Shown one piece after another: positions 11,075 through 22,776 of a stretch of DNA of 64,000 nt. Both the position numbers and the translations under genes were made by a program. Source of the stretch: Monoplex corrugatus. Its lineage: Eukaryota; Mollusca; Gastropoda; Littorinimorpha; Ranellidae. The notes below the pieces were generated by a model. It was not told where the DNA came from and searched no databases. It worked only from the letters and a program-made list of their open reading frames with translations. The DNA lies in NCBI GenBank assembly GCA_030674185.1, contig JAPXFY010000022.1, positions 44,782,087 to 44,846,086 on the forward strand, in the 5' to 3' direction. Numbering within the stretch: the stretch's first letter is position 1; every line of letters starts with the position of its first letter.

Positions 11075-12372
11075 TGCTGAGTTGAAAGGGTTAAGAAACC
11101 AAAACAATCATCAGCCTTGATGAATTGAAAGCGTTCAGAAACCAAAACAATCACCAGCCTAGCCGAGTTGAAAGGGTTAAGAAACCAAAACAATCATCCG
11201 CCTAGTCGAGTTGAAAGGGTTAAGAAACCAAACAAACCAAACCAATCATCCGCCTAGCCGAGTTGAAAGGGTTAAGAAACCAAACCAATCATCCAGCCTA
11301 GCTGAGTTGAAAGGGTTAAGAAACCAAAACAATCATCCACCTAGCTGAGTTGAAAGGGTTAAGAAACCAAACCAATCATCCGCCTAGCTGAGTTGAAAGG
11401 GTTAAGAAACCAAAACAATCATCCACCTAGCCGAGTTGAAAGGGTTAAGAAACCAAAACAATCATCCACCTAGCCGAGTTGAAAGGGTTAAGAAACCAAA
11501 ACAATCATCCGCCTAGCTGAGTTGAAAGGGTTAAGAAACCAAACCAATCATCCGCCTAGCCGAGTTGAAAGGGTTAAGAAACCAAACCAATCATCCGCCT
11601 AGCCGAGTTGAAAGGGTTAAGAAACCAAAACAATCATCCGCCTAGCTGAGTTGAAAGGGTTAAGAAACCAAACCAATCATCTGCCTAGCCGAGTTGAAAG
11701 GGTTAAGAAACCAAAACAATCATCCACCTAGCTGAGGTGAAAGGGTTAAGAAACCAAACCAATCATCCGCCTAGCCAAGTTGAAAGGGTTAAGAAACCAA
11801 AACAATCATCCGCCTAGCTGAGTTGAAAGGGTTAAGAAACCAAACCAATCATCGCCTAGCCGAGTTGAAAGGGTTAAGAAACCAAACCAATCATCCGCCT
11901 AGCCGAGTTGAAAGGGTTAAGAAACAAAACCAATCATCCGCCTAGCCAAGTTGAAAGGGTTAAGAAACCAAAACAATCATCCGCCTAGCTGAGTTGAAAG
12001 GGTTAAGAAACCAAACCAATCATCCGCCTAGTCGAGTTGAAAGGGTTAAGAAACCAAAACAATCATCCGCCTAGCTGAGGTGAAAGGGTTAAGAAACCAA
12101 AACAATCATCCGCCTAGCCGAGTTAAAAGGGTTAAGAAACCAAAACAATCATCCGCCTAGCCGAGTTGAAAGGGTTAAGAAACCAAAACAATCATCTGCC
12201 TAGCCGAGTTGAAAGGGTTAAGAAACCAAAACAATCATCCGCCTAGCCGAGTTGAAAGGGTTAAGAAACCAAAACAATCATCCGCCTAGCCGAGTTGAAA
12301 GGGTTAAGAAACCAAAACAATCATCCGCCTAGCCGAGTTGAAAGGGTTAAGAAACCAAAACAATCATCATAA
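11075..12372. repeat. 43-bp minisatellite, about 30 units
   Basis: Highly regular unit of about 43 bp containing CCTAGCCGAGTTGAAAGGG then TTAAGAAACCAAAACAATCA. Units differ mainly at CCG/CTG/CAG before AGTTG and at ACCAAAACAA/ACCAAACCAA. A few are 1 bp short. The block GAGTTGAAAGGGTTAAG resembles the end GAGTCAAAGGGTTAAG of the hairpin MITE family. Confidence 0.97.
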
Positions 12373-12650
12373 CAGTTATTAAAGGCTCTGACATCACTAC
12401 AACACTGTTCTTCTTCCTCCAAGTTCTTGGGCTGCAATTTGCATAATTATGCATTCATATACGAGTTGTTGTTTTTTCTCACCATGTTGGCAATCATTCT
12501 ATTTTCAGAAGTATAAAAACTTACTGGAACACGAATCAATTGAACATAAAACGGTACATGTCCAAGAGATCTATACGTGTGTACGATAAAGTAAACACTG
12601 ACATCGCCCAACATACATCTTGCTAACCTTTTTCACAGGGCGAACACAAT
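12373..12650. other. Unassigned spacer
   Basis: No ORF, RNA gene or repeat recognised. Confidence 0.5.
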
Positions 12651-12654
12651 ACAT

Positions 12655-12968
12655 CCCACCTGTCCAAATAATATGTGATGTAATCAACACTGATCATCAG
12701 TCACCATGGAAAAGTGGTTCACACAATGGATCACCAACTGGAAGGTCGTGGGCTCAAATCTCATCAGTCTTATCAAATCATAGTGAGATTTTTGCGCCAC
12801 AACCAACTTTCACCCGGAGCCGAGCGTGCTATGGCCTCATTGGAAAGTCTAGGACCACACACAATCAAGTCTCATCCACTCACAGATGCTTCATTAAGGT
12901 CACTGTTCAAATGTCTCGACCTACGTCACAGGTGTCTATTATCTCTCAGGCCTGGTTAACACCAGGAT
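12655..12968 (+). mobile_element. tRNA-derived SINE (family S1)
   Basis: A-box-like GGAAAAGTGGTTCACAC and B-box-like GGGCTCAAATCTC form a tRNA-type head. The body shares ATCTCTCAGGCCTGGTTAAC near the end with the copies at 26388, 28438, 23330 and 57265. Confidence 0.7.
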
Positions 12969-12971
12969 ATA

Positions 12972-13570
12972 TGTGACCTCCCACCATGAAATCAGTCTTA
13001 ACTGGCAGTCAGTCAAACAGCACTAGGAGCTGAAAAGGTGACTGAGGGTCTATCTGGGGTGTTTTGACTTTTTCTCAAAATTGGTTTCTGTAGACTATAA
13101 TCTATCCCCCACAGAATTTTTTTTCTTGAAAAAATATTATTAATCAATTTAAAATGGTATCTTAATGCACTGGTCGCAGCAGAAAGAACGCAATTTCCTA
13201 CCAAAAGTATCCACTTTTGTCTCTTATTACGAACCATAACCTGTACAATACCCGCACATGTAATATACTGACAGAAAGCTCTTTGGTGCACCTTTCAGAT
13301 AATGACAGCTAAAATTAGAAACAAACTGGGTCAAAGCCACCAAATAAAGAAATTGTGTAGGAGAGCACACAAAAACCTTAGAGGCTGTTTTCTCAAAATG
13401 GCCGTCATATAACTTAGTGACTTTAAACAAACATAACTTCTACATTTTTTTTTAGTACAGGCTTCATTCAAGTACCAAAATAATCAGCAGAATCTACACT
13501 TTCCAGTTATAAGTATATCTCAAAATGCCCAAAATGCTAGTTAAGACTGATTTCGTGCTGGCATGTCACA
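12972..13570. mobile_element. MITE with about 33-bp TIRs
   Basis: Left end TGTGACCTCCCACCATG then AAATCAGTCTTAACT. The right end in reverse complement reads TGTGACATGCCAGCACG then AAATCAGTCTTAACT. A/T-rich interior without a supported ORF. Flanks TATA/TATT fit a TA target. It inserted at the end of the SINE at 12655. Superfamily not assigned. Confidence 0.8.
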
Positions 13571-13924
13571 TATTATGAAAAGAAACAGAGCACAATTTCT
13601 AGACCTCCACAGCAAAGTGACAAGCTTGCAGCCCTACTGCGACCCCAGAGGCAGTGCCACAGACCTAAACATTCATTTAGGCCCATGGTGCCAGGCGGGA
13701 CGAATGCCAGACACTGGCTCCACCCATCATAGTTCAAATCTGCCCTGATTTGAAATGTTTCTATCGATTTGTCAAGGCATTTTCCATTAAGGCAATATTA
13801 TATTCAGCAAAGTATTATTACATGTAATAACAGCCATCATTCTAATAGGACACGTAATAATAGCTATCGTTCTACCAGTATGAAGCTGTGTTACTGCTTC
13901 TGCATCAAGCTACTAGAGAAAACG

Positions 13925-14200
13925 TTGCAGAGATTTGATGTCCGCAGTCACAAGGGTTAGAAATGAAGCCGACATCTTGAGCACAGGGTGCTTTAAATTA
14001 TATTTCATTATATAGTCTGCTGTGGCTTTAATAAGATGGGCAGCCAACAAGCTGACTTTCATGCTGCAGGTTGGCACTGAACTCAAGACAGGAAATTTCA
14101 GTCCTGTGCTCCTTACAAGAGTCAACCAGTCCATGATGTAACCCGCCTGAACAACGAATCCACGACTCCTGCATTCATAGCATGATGCTCTCTAACCCAC
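13925..14200 (-). mobile_element. tRNA-type SINE fragment (family S3)
   Basis: Shares ATGGGCAGCCAACA and the following block with 27960-28100, where a tRNA-like head is clearer. The boundaries are loose. Between 13571 and 13925 nothing was recognised. Confidence 0.45.
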
Positions 14201-14334
14201 TAACTTTATGAGGCCTACGCACAACTCTACTGGAAAAAAAAAATTAAAAAAACAAAAAACAAAAGACATGGTAACAACTCAAGAACATGATCTGAAAATG
14301 TTTCCCGCAAGCACATTTCATCCTACTCAGAATA

Positions 14335-15270
14335 CCACTTCAGTGAGCCTCCAGTCTAATTCAATCTTTCCTCACATCTCATTGAGCCTCCAGTCTAATT
14401 CAATCTTTCCTCACATCTCATTGAGCCTCCAGTCTAATTCAATCTTTCCTCACATCTCATTGAGCCTCCAGTCTAATTCAATCTTTCCTCACATCTCATT
14501 GAGCCTCCAGTCTATTTCAATCTTTCCTCACATCTCATTGAGCCTCCAGTCTATTTCAATCTCGTTCCTCATATCTCATTGAGCCTCCAGACTATTTCAA
14601 TCTCGTTCCTCATATCTCATTGAGCCTCCAGTCTATTTCAATCTCGTTCCTCATATCTCATTGAGCCTCCAGTCTATTTCAATCTCGTTCCTCATATCTC
14701 ATTGAGCCTCCAGTCTATTTCAATCTCGTTCCTCATATCTCATTGAGCCTCCAGTCTATTTCAATCTCGTTCCTCATATCTCAGTAAGCGTCCAGTCTAT
14801 TTCAGTCCATCTCCTTATATCTCAGTGAGCCTCTAGTCTACTTCAGTCTCTCTCCTCATATCTCAGTGAGCCTATAGTCTACTTCAGTCTCTTTATTCAT
14901 ATCTCAGTGAGCCTCTAGTCTACTTCAGTCTCTCTCCTCATATCTCAGTGAGCCTCTAGTCTACTTCAGTCTCTCTTCATATCTCAGTGAGCCTCTAGTC
15001 TACTTCAGTCTCTCTCTTCATATCTCAGTGAGCCTCTAGTCTACTTCAGTCTCTCTCTTCATATCTCAGTGAGCCTCTAGTCTACTTCAGTCTCTCTCCT
15101 CATATCTCAGTGAGCCTCTAGTCTACTTCAGTCTCTCTCCTCATATCTCAGTGAGCCTCTAGTCTACTTCAGTCTCTCTCCTCATATCTCAGTGAGCCTC
15201 TAGTCTACTTCAGTCTCTCTTCATATCTCAGTGAGCCTCTAGTCTACTTCAATCTCTTTCCTCATACCTG
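14335..15270. repeat. 39-bp minisatellite, about 24 units in three subfamilies
   Basis: Unit about 39 bp, GAGCCTCCAGTCTAATTCAA plus TCTTTCCTCACATCTCATT. Blocks of subtypes lie in order: TAATTCAATCTTTCC, then TATTTCAATCTCGTTCC, then TCTACTTCAGTCTCTCTCC. This shows local amplification of successive variants. Confidence 0.96.
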
Positions 15271-16310
15271 TTTCAGTCACTCTGAACCACACACACACAC
15301 ATACACACACACACACTCTCTCTCTTTCTTGCTTGACAAAGGAAAAGTTAAAAGAAGAAAAAAAAACTTTTAAAAAAGCCCATCAACATTTTGTACAATG
15401 ACAGAATTCAATACAAGACAATTGTTTTTTAATCTACATTTGCTCACCAACTGACAAAACATAAAAAAACTAAATTTAAATCAGTTGTAACCAGTCTCTC
15501 TCTCTCTCTCTCTGTAACTAGTCTCATTCTTTTTAACAAAGGGAAACAAAAATGAAATATAGACGTATTTTATGAGTAAATACGGTGGCATCTTTAAGTA
15601 TAACTCTCTGTCACTATAATACATATCAGATACCACACACATACATGAATACACATATACACCAGCCTTGCATAAATGACAATGCACATATTATATACAC
15701 ACACGTTTTGACAATAACGTCTTTTTTTTTTTTACACTTACATGCCATCTTGCATAAATGACACTGACATACATATAAATGTTGTGACAGTAATTTTTTT
15801 TGTGTTTTTGTTGTTTTTGTTGTTGTTTTTTTCAACGACCTCAATGTAACAATAATGTTATCAGCATGTTAACATAAAGAAGACAGAACAACACACACAC
15901 AAAAAAAAGCCTTTCTAACAATCTCCTTTTTTTTTTTTACACAGAAATTACTATAGATAATCCATATTTTGTGCTTCTTAAGATCATTGTTGAAGAAGTT
16001 TCAGATGATGTCATTTATAAAACTATATTTTGCATCAAGGACAGTGGCGATCTTTTCCACCTGTGAAAATAGACTTCGAATATTATCAGAAGTTCCTGAG
16101 GCAGTGCTGTTTACATATCTTGCTCAAAAAGTTTTCATTTTAGGCACTTTTTGGGGGGGGGGGGGGGGGGGTTCTGTGTGGCCTTGACCTTTAAGCTCTA
16201 ACTTCCAAACTTAAGATTTTACGATTCTTCAACAGTCCACACTTTTGACTACATTTTAGTAAAGACCTATCCAAAAGAAATGAGAACATCTTGTTTGCAC
16301 ATTTTCTTAC

Positions 16311-16381
<71 letters not shown>

Positions 16382-16915
16382 CTCCATCCTATCGATGTGA
16401 AAGTCTCCTTTTTTTTGAAAGGAGTATATGGGAGAACGAAAAACCACTAACAAATCTACTTGTGAATGTGTTGGGAGACTGAATAAAAAACAAAAAACAA
16501 AAAAACACTGACAAATCTAACCGGAAATATGTGACCAGATCAAGTGATGAAGCGAACGGCAACACAGACACAAACAATAACACCCAATGTTCATTATTTT
16601 TTTTCACAAAATCTTTTTGAATAAGAGATGCATGCAGAGGGGGAAGAGAGCAATTACAAGAAGATAAGATCAATTTACTCAGATTCAGAAGGCATTTGAA
16701 AACAGTTTATGACAATGAAGAACATGCAGAATTAACAAACACCATGTAATACATTCATAAAGGATCAGTGTTCATGCAAGGTTTGAGTTTTGAGTACATT
16801 CACCATCCAAAAACATATGTAATGTATTAATGTATATGAATGTATAGTGTGTATATAATCTGTTTGTTATTACTTATTCTAAAAGATGTAATCAAGTGGT
16901 AATATGTAGGTATAT
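15271..16915. other. Unassigned region with simple repeats
   Basis: Contains CA/CT tracts near 15288-15320, poly-T runs, a G19 run at 16153 and (CA)n at 16314-16377. The part 15940-16250 is a diverged relative of 44630-44900 (separate entry). No gene supported. Confidence 0.6.
15940..16250 (+). repeat. Dispersed repeat R5, copy 1
   Basis: By eye, aligns collinearly with 44630-44900: the blocks CAGAAGTTCCTGAGGCAGTG/CAGAAGTACTTGAAAAAGAG, a shared CTTACTCAAGAAGT-like block, and CTTCCAAACTTA. Superfamily unknown. Confidence 0.55.
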
Positions 16916-16924
16916 ATTCCCCAA

Positions 16925-17434
16925 TAGGATGTCGGGGGCTCTTTCAGTATAAATAGTATCCTCACCTGGAAATTCTGTACAAGGATTTTTTTCTGTTCTC
17001 CATCACTGCCTTTGTTTCTTCCTTGTTCCTCTGCTGTCTGTGATATCTTCCTATCCTTTATGCCCTGCTGGTCCACTCACCTGTAAGTGTTCCATAAAGC
17101 CTTACATACTTTCTTTTAGGATTGATAATTGGGTACATGTATTTACGTGCATTTTTGGCTCTAGGGAAATAAGATATGCAGAAGCAATTTAGGCAACTTA
17201 GGCCTGTTTTCATACATGTTTTAGTGTCCTTAGTTGAGCTATGTTTGTATTCAGGTTTCATTTTTTAAATCTCCTGTGTGATAGATTTGGATGGAGCGCA
17301 CGACCAACACTAGGGGCATATCCTTAGATTATGTGCGCGAATGCGTCGATATGTGTACTTTTTCTTTTCCATGTGATTTTTCTTTTGTCTCTAGTGAGGT
17401 GTGGTATACATTGTGAGATGGTTATAGCCCTGAT
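16925..17434 (-). mobile_element. R1 retroposon copy 3, left part (split by LINE copy D)
   Basis: Here the family's sense strand is the plus strand of the window, running from GATGTCGGGGGCTCTTTC to GGTTATAGCCCTGAT. It is interrupted there and resumes at 18339. The strand symbol follows the general listing and is the opposite of copies 1, 2 and 4-6; read it as inverted relative to those. Confidence 0.7.
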
Positions 17435-18327
17435 TTGTGTTTTGTCACCAGATTTGTTTTCACTTTACAGCGAAAGCATCATGAGAAACCTAGAAGAAGA
17501 CCCTGGATTCAAAGTTGGAGGAAAAATGATAAACAACAATCGATACGCAGATGACACCGTGCTAATTGCAGAAAATGAAAGGGACCTACAAAACCTTGTG
17601 AATATACTAGAAATAGAAAGCAAAGCTAAGGGGTTGGAACTAAACAGCAGGACGACTGAAGTCATGGTGATCAGCCAAAAACATGAAATCCCCTCATGCA
17701 AAATAATAGCAAATGGCACAACCTTGGGACAGGTTTTTAAGTTTAAATACCTGGGAACGATCATTTCACCAGATGGCAGATGCACATCAGAAATAGCCAG
17801 CAGAATCGGCTAAGCCAAAACAACTTTCAAGAAGATGAAAAGCATTCTTACCAACAAATGCCTATCAATTAACATCAGGAAGAGAGTTCTTGAATGTTAT
17901 ATAAAACCAATACTGTTATACGGTTGTGAGGCGTGGACTGTCAACAAGCAAAGCCAGATCAAGATTGAGGCAGCCGAGATGTGGTTTCTAAGAAGAATGT
18001 TGAGAGTTCCATGGACAGCAAAGAAAACAAACGAGACAGTCTTTGATGGAGGCAGACACAAGAAGATCATTCATAAGGAAGATTAGGAAAAGACAGGCAA
18101 CATTTATAGGCCATTTTATGAGGAAAGGGGAATTGGAGCACCTGGTCACAATGGGAAAGCTGGAGGGAAACAGAGCATCAGGTAGACCCAGGGAGAAGAT
18201 ACTAGACGGACTTGCAGAGTGGCTGAAGACAAAGAGGGTGGAAGAGATGCTTGAGGCAACAAAAGACAGACAGATGGAAGTCCATGATAACCAACGCCAT
18301 GTGGCAACGCACCTGATGATGATGATC
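17435..18327 (+). pseudogene. LINE copy D: 5'-truncated, nested in R1, 11-bp TSD
   Basis: Starts at CVLSPDLFSLYSE, carries YADD, and runs to the family's C terminus and a (GAT)n tail. Stops and frameshifts near 17811 and 18045 break it. The perfect duplication ATAGCCCTGAT lies at 17424-17434 and 18328-18338. Removing the insertion and one repeat restores a continuous R1 sequence, so this is an unambiguous nested LINE insertion. Confidence 0.93.
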
Positions 18328-18338
18328 ATAGCCCTGAT

Positions 18339-18400
18339 ATGGCTCTGCGCAGTCAGCTGGGCTTTAAACCACCACAACAACAATAACAATAAGTAATGTA
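18339..18400 (+). mobile_element. R1 retroposon copy 3, 3' part with AAC tail
   Basis: Continues the interrupted copy with ATGGCTCTGCGCAGTCAGC, GGGCTTTAAACC and a CAACAACAATAACAATAA tail. Confidence 0.85.
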
Positions 18401-18764
18401 TATGACTGTGAGATGTTTCAGTTATCAGTGTTTGTTTTGTTGTCTTGTTCACCTGTCTGTTTGTTCTCTATCCTTTGTTTTTTCAGTTGGAACTTATTCA
18501 ACTTTTGTTTCATGAACTGGAAAAAAGAAATATGAATTAAAAAAAAGTAGGGAGAAAACTGCTTGGAAAAGGATATTAATAACAATAACAATAACGATAA
18601 TGATATTAGTGATGATAATAACAAGAAGAACGATAACAGTAACAACAATGATAGTAATGATAACATAGTTAAAATAATAACAGTAAAAATAATGTCTATT
18701 TCGCATGAGCTTGAAAATATAACTTGGCCCTAAGCGATACTGGCAGAAGTGCTCATTGTTGACA
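18401..18764. other. A/T-rich spacer with AATAAC/GATAA simple repeats
   Basis: Low-complexity ATAACAATAACGATAATG-type sequence from about 18575 to 18690. No gene recognised. Confidence 0.6.
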
Positions 18765-19310
18765 TTTTTGTTGAAATCCCAGCCGACTGTGCAGAGCCAT
18801 ATCAGGGTTATAACCATCTCAGAACATGTACAATACCTTAATGGGAAAAAAACAAATGGACAAGAAACTAAGTACACATATCAATGCATTCGAGCACGAT
18901 GACCACTCCATCCAATTCATCACTACAGGATCTAAAACAACAACAACAACAACAACAACAAAAACCCACCCTGAAACCTGAATACAAATTTAAACAGAAC
19001 TGAGGACACTAAAACATGTAGAAATGGGCCTAAATTACCCGAAACTGCTTCTGCAAACCACATTTCCCTAGAGCCAAAAAGAATTAAACACATATACCCA
19101 ATCACTGATCCCACGAGAAGTATGTAAAGCTATACAGAACACATACAGGTGAATGGACCAGTAAGGCAGAAAATGATGGGAACAGACGACAGAAAGAAAA
19201 GAAGCAAGGCAGAAACAAAGAGAATGACAAAAAAGAGGAACTTTCTAGCACAGAATTTTCAGAAGATGGGGAAACATTTTACAGTGAAAGAACCCCCAGC
19301 ATTCCAACAA
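18765..19310 (-). mobile_element. R1 retroposon copy 4
   Basis: Full-length or nearly so: tail side GTTGAAATCCCAGCCGACTG at the left, CTGAAAGAACCCCCAGCATT at the right. A (CAA)n block interrupts the middle. No clear TSD found. Confidence 0.8.
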
Positions 19311-20099
19311 GGTCAAAGGTTCTTTATGAGCAATTTCATGAACATGAGCAAACACTTACCTCTATACCAGTACGAACAGAAACGCCTTCACTGTCCTTGG
19401 CGACGTAAAGGGCAGCACAATTTAACTTCACAAAGCAGAAATAGCTGATAGCTGCAGATTATTATCATCACTCATACGTCATGGTAAGGTACATGTCAGT
19501 GTCACAAAATCTGTGTTTATCTATGGGAAATGCTAACCAAGCAAGTTTGAATCAGAAAAGCATACAAACACACAACCGGCATCAATCCTACTAGTGCACA
19601 CTTGCACTCTCTCACTCTATCCATTGGAAACTCGAGAATGGCGCGAGGGACTGAAAAGTTTAAAACAAAGAAATATGTCTTGATACACGACACTTTCACA
19701 CAGTTTTCACGTCTTCACACAATTTTCACGTCTTCATCGCCATTGCTCATCTTGCAAAGTGAGCATTTTAGCCAAATGATATAACTTACTCATCAACAGC
19801 AGATGAATGAATGCTCATAAAATACAACACTACAACTGTCACACTTAACTAACTGCAGATGAATGAATTCTTAAAACAAAAGCATTGTCTTGCATTTCAT
19901 AATACAAAACTCTAATACAATTATCACAAACTTAATTAACTCCAGATAAATTAACTCTTAAAACAATAATCTATTTACTTTATAATACACTACAACACAT
20001 CACTTAATCTCAACTGCTTGTTTAATTAAACTTTGAACATATACAGTTTTCACAATATTCATTTTCCACTGCCCGTGTTACATGTGCTCGCATAAATTA
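19311..20099. other. Unassigned spacer
   Basis: A/T-rich with no recognised gene or repeat, leading into short tandem repeats. Confidence 0.5.
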
Positions 20100-20350
20100 T
20101 AACACGTCTGACATAACAAACTGCAAATCATTTTATGATGTAACGAACTGCAAATGATTTTATGACTTAACAAACTGCAGATGACTTTACGATTCAACAA
20201 ACTGCAAATCATTTTATGACTTACAACTGCAGATCTTTTTATGATTTAACAAATAGCAGATGATTTTATAATTTAACAAACTGCGGATCATATTATGACT
20301 TAACAAACTGCAGATGATTTTATGACTTAACAAACTGCAGATGATTTTGT
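20100..20350. repeat. 27-bp tandem repeat, about 9 units
   Basis: Units of the form TTAACAAACTGCAGATGATT plus TTATGAC, with variation in ATGATT/ATCATT. Immediately followed by the 50-bp satellite. Confidence 0.9.
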
Positions 20351-20379
20351 TGTATTTATGTTCTTGTTGCTCCTTTACC

Positions 20380-21983
20380 TGCATCGCTCCTGTGCCAGTG
20401 TCCCCATGCCATTCATTTTCACTCTCTAACACATCGCTCCTGTGCCACTGTCCCCATGCCATTCATTTTCACTCTCTGACACATCGCTCCTGTGCCACTG
20501 TCCCCATGCCACTCATTTCCACTCTCTAACACATCGCTCCTGTGCCACTGTCCCCATGCCACTCATTTCCACTCTCTAACACATCGCTCCTGTGCCACTG
20601 TCCCCATGCCACTCATTTCCACTCTCTAACACATCGCTCCTGTGCCACTGTCCCCATGCCACTCATTTCCACTCTCTAACACATCGCTCCTGTGCCACTG
20701 TCCCCATGCCACTCATTTCCACTCTCTAACACATCGCTCCTGTGCCACTGTCCCCATGCCACTCATTTCCACTCTCTAACACATCGCTCCTGTGCCACTG
20801 TCCCCATGCCACTCATTTCCACTCTCTAACACATCGCTCCTGTGCCAGTGTCCCCGTGCCACTCATTTCCACTCTCTGACACATCTCTCCTGTGCCACCA
20901 TCCCCGTGCCACTCATTTCCACTCTCTGACACATCTCTCCTGTGCCACCATCCCCATGCCACTCATTTCCACTCATGACACATCTCTCCTGTGCCACCAT
21001 CCCCATGCCACTCATTTCCACTCTATGACACATCTCTCCTGTGCCACATCCCCATGCCACTCATTTCCACTCTTGACACATCTCTCCTGTGCCACCTCCC
21101 CATGCCACTCATTTCCACTCTCTGACACATCGCTCCTGTGCCACTCCCCATGCCACTCATTTCCACTCTATGACACATCTCTCCTGTGCCACTGTCCCCA
21201 TGCCACTCATTTCCACTCTATGACACATCGCTCCTGTGCCACCTCCCCATGCCACTCATTTCCACTCTCTGACACATCTCTCCTGTGCCACCTCCCCGTG
21301 CCACTCATTTCCACTCTATGACACATCGCTCCTGTGCCACCATCCCCTGCCACTCATTTCCACTCTATGACACATCGCTCCTGTGCCACTGTCCCCATGC
21401 CACTCATTTCCACTCTCTGACACATCGCTCCTGTGCCACCATCCCCGTGCCACTCATTTCCACTCTATGACACATCGCTCCTGTGCCACCAGTCCCCATG
21501 CCACTCATTTCCACTCTATGAACACATCTCTCCTGTGCCACTGTCCCCATGCCACTCATTTCCACTCTATGAACACATCGCTCCTGTGCCACTGTCCCTG
21601 TTGCCAACTCATTTCCAATCTAATGCACATCGCTCCTGTGCCACTGTCCCCATGCCACTCATTTCCACTCTATGACACATCGCTCCTGTGCCACTGTCCC
21701 CATGCCACTCATTTCCACTCTGACACATCTCTCCTGTGCCACTGTCCCCATGCCACTCATTTCCACTCTCTAACACATCGCTCCTGTGCCACTGTCCCCA
21801 TGCCACTCATTTCCACTCTATGACACATCGCTCCTGTGCCACTGTCCCCATGCCACTCATTTCCACTCTATGACACATCGCTCCTGTGCCACCGTCCCGT
21901 GCCACTCATTTCCACTCTCTAACACATCGCTCCTGTGCCACTGTCCCCGTGCCACTCATTTCCACTCTCTAACACATCGCTCC
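20380..21983. repeat. 50-bp minisatellite, about 32 units
   Basis: Unit ACACATCGCTCCTGTGCCAC, TGTCCCCATGCCACTCATTT, CCACTCTCTA. The left part (20396-20850) is almost invariant. The right part varies in CTCTCTAAC/CTCTATGAC and CCACTGTCC/CCACCATCC, suggesting recent homogenisation on the left. The array is interrupted by LINE copy E and ends at about 22645. Confidence 0.97.
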
Positions 21984-22600
21984 GGCACAACCTTGAGACA
22001 GGTTGAGTTTAAATGTCTGGGAATGATCATTTCACCAGATGGCAGATGCACATCAGAAATAGCCAGCAGAATCAGCCGAGCCAAACAACATTCAAGAAGA
22101 TGAAAAGCATTCTTACCAACAAATGCCTATCAAGTAACATCAGGAAGAGAGCTCTTGAATGTTATATAGAACCAATACTGTTGTACAATTGTGAGGGCGT
22201 GGACAGTCAATAAGCAAAGCCAGATCAAGATTGAGGCAGCCGAGATGTGATTTCTAAGAAGAATGTTGAGAGTTTCATGGACAGCAAAGAAAACAAAGAG
22301 ACAGTCTTGATGGAGGCAGACACAAGTAATCACTTCATAAGGAAGATCAGGAAAAGACAGGCAACATTTACAGGCCATTTTATGAGGAAAGGGGAATTGG
22401 AGCACCTGGTCACAACAGGAAAGCTGGAGGGAAAGAGAGCACCAGGGAGACCCAGGGATAAGATACTAGACGGACTTGCAGAGTGGCTGAAGACAAAGTG
22501 GGTGGAAGAGATGCTTGAGGCAACAAGAGATAGAGACAAATGGAAGTCCATGATCGCCAACGCCATGCGGCAAAGCACCTGATGATGATGATGATGATGA
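21984..22600 (+). pseudogene. LINE copy E: 3' end inserted in the 50-bp satellite
   Basis: Family sequence from GGCACAACCTTGAGACAGG to NAMRQST and a (GAT)n tail. The satellite sequence AACACATCGCTC occurs directly before (21971-21982) and after (22600-22611). The ORF is broken by small indels near 22090, 22195 and 22290. The repeats could be a TSD or adjacent satellite units, but the junctions are clean. Confidence 0.9.
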
Positions 22601-22645
22601 ACACATCGCTCTTGCCACTCATTTCCACTCTCTGACACATCTCCA
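22601..22645. repeat. 50-bp satellite remnant beyond LINE copy E
   Basis: One partially deleted unit (ACACATCGCTCTTGCCACTC onwards), showing that the LINE landed inside the array. Confidence 0.85.
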
Positions 22646-22776
22646 AACCCGCAAGAACTGAGGTCACCATGACAGCTGGGCAATGAAGACCCACAGAATC
22701 TGGACGACTTTTGACAATGTTATAAGGATGACAATGGCCATGATGTGATGATGATTCCACTTCAGATTGAGATTAT

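Noticed and set aside
11075..12372. CRISPR-like array of regular repeats
   Set aside because: There are no unique spacers: the whole 43-bp unit repeats, and the setting is eukaryotic.
20842..21823. Open frames with repeated CHSFPLSDTSLLC
   Set aside because: Pure product of the 50-bp satellite; frames change with unit length and are not conserved.
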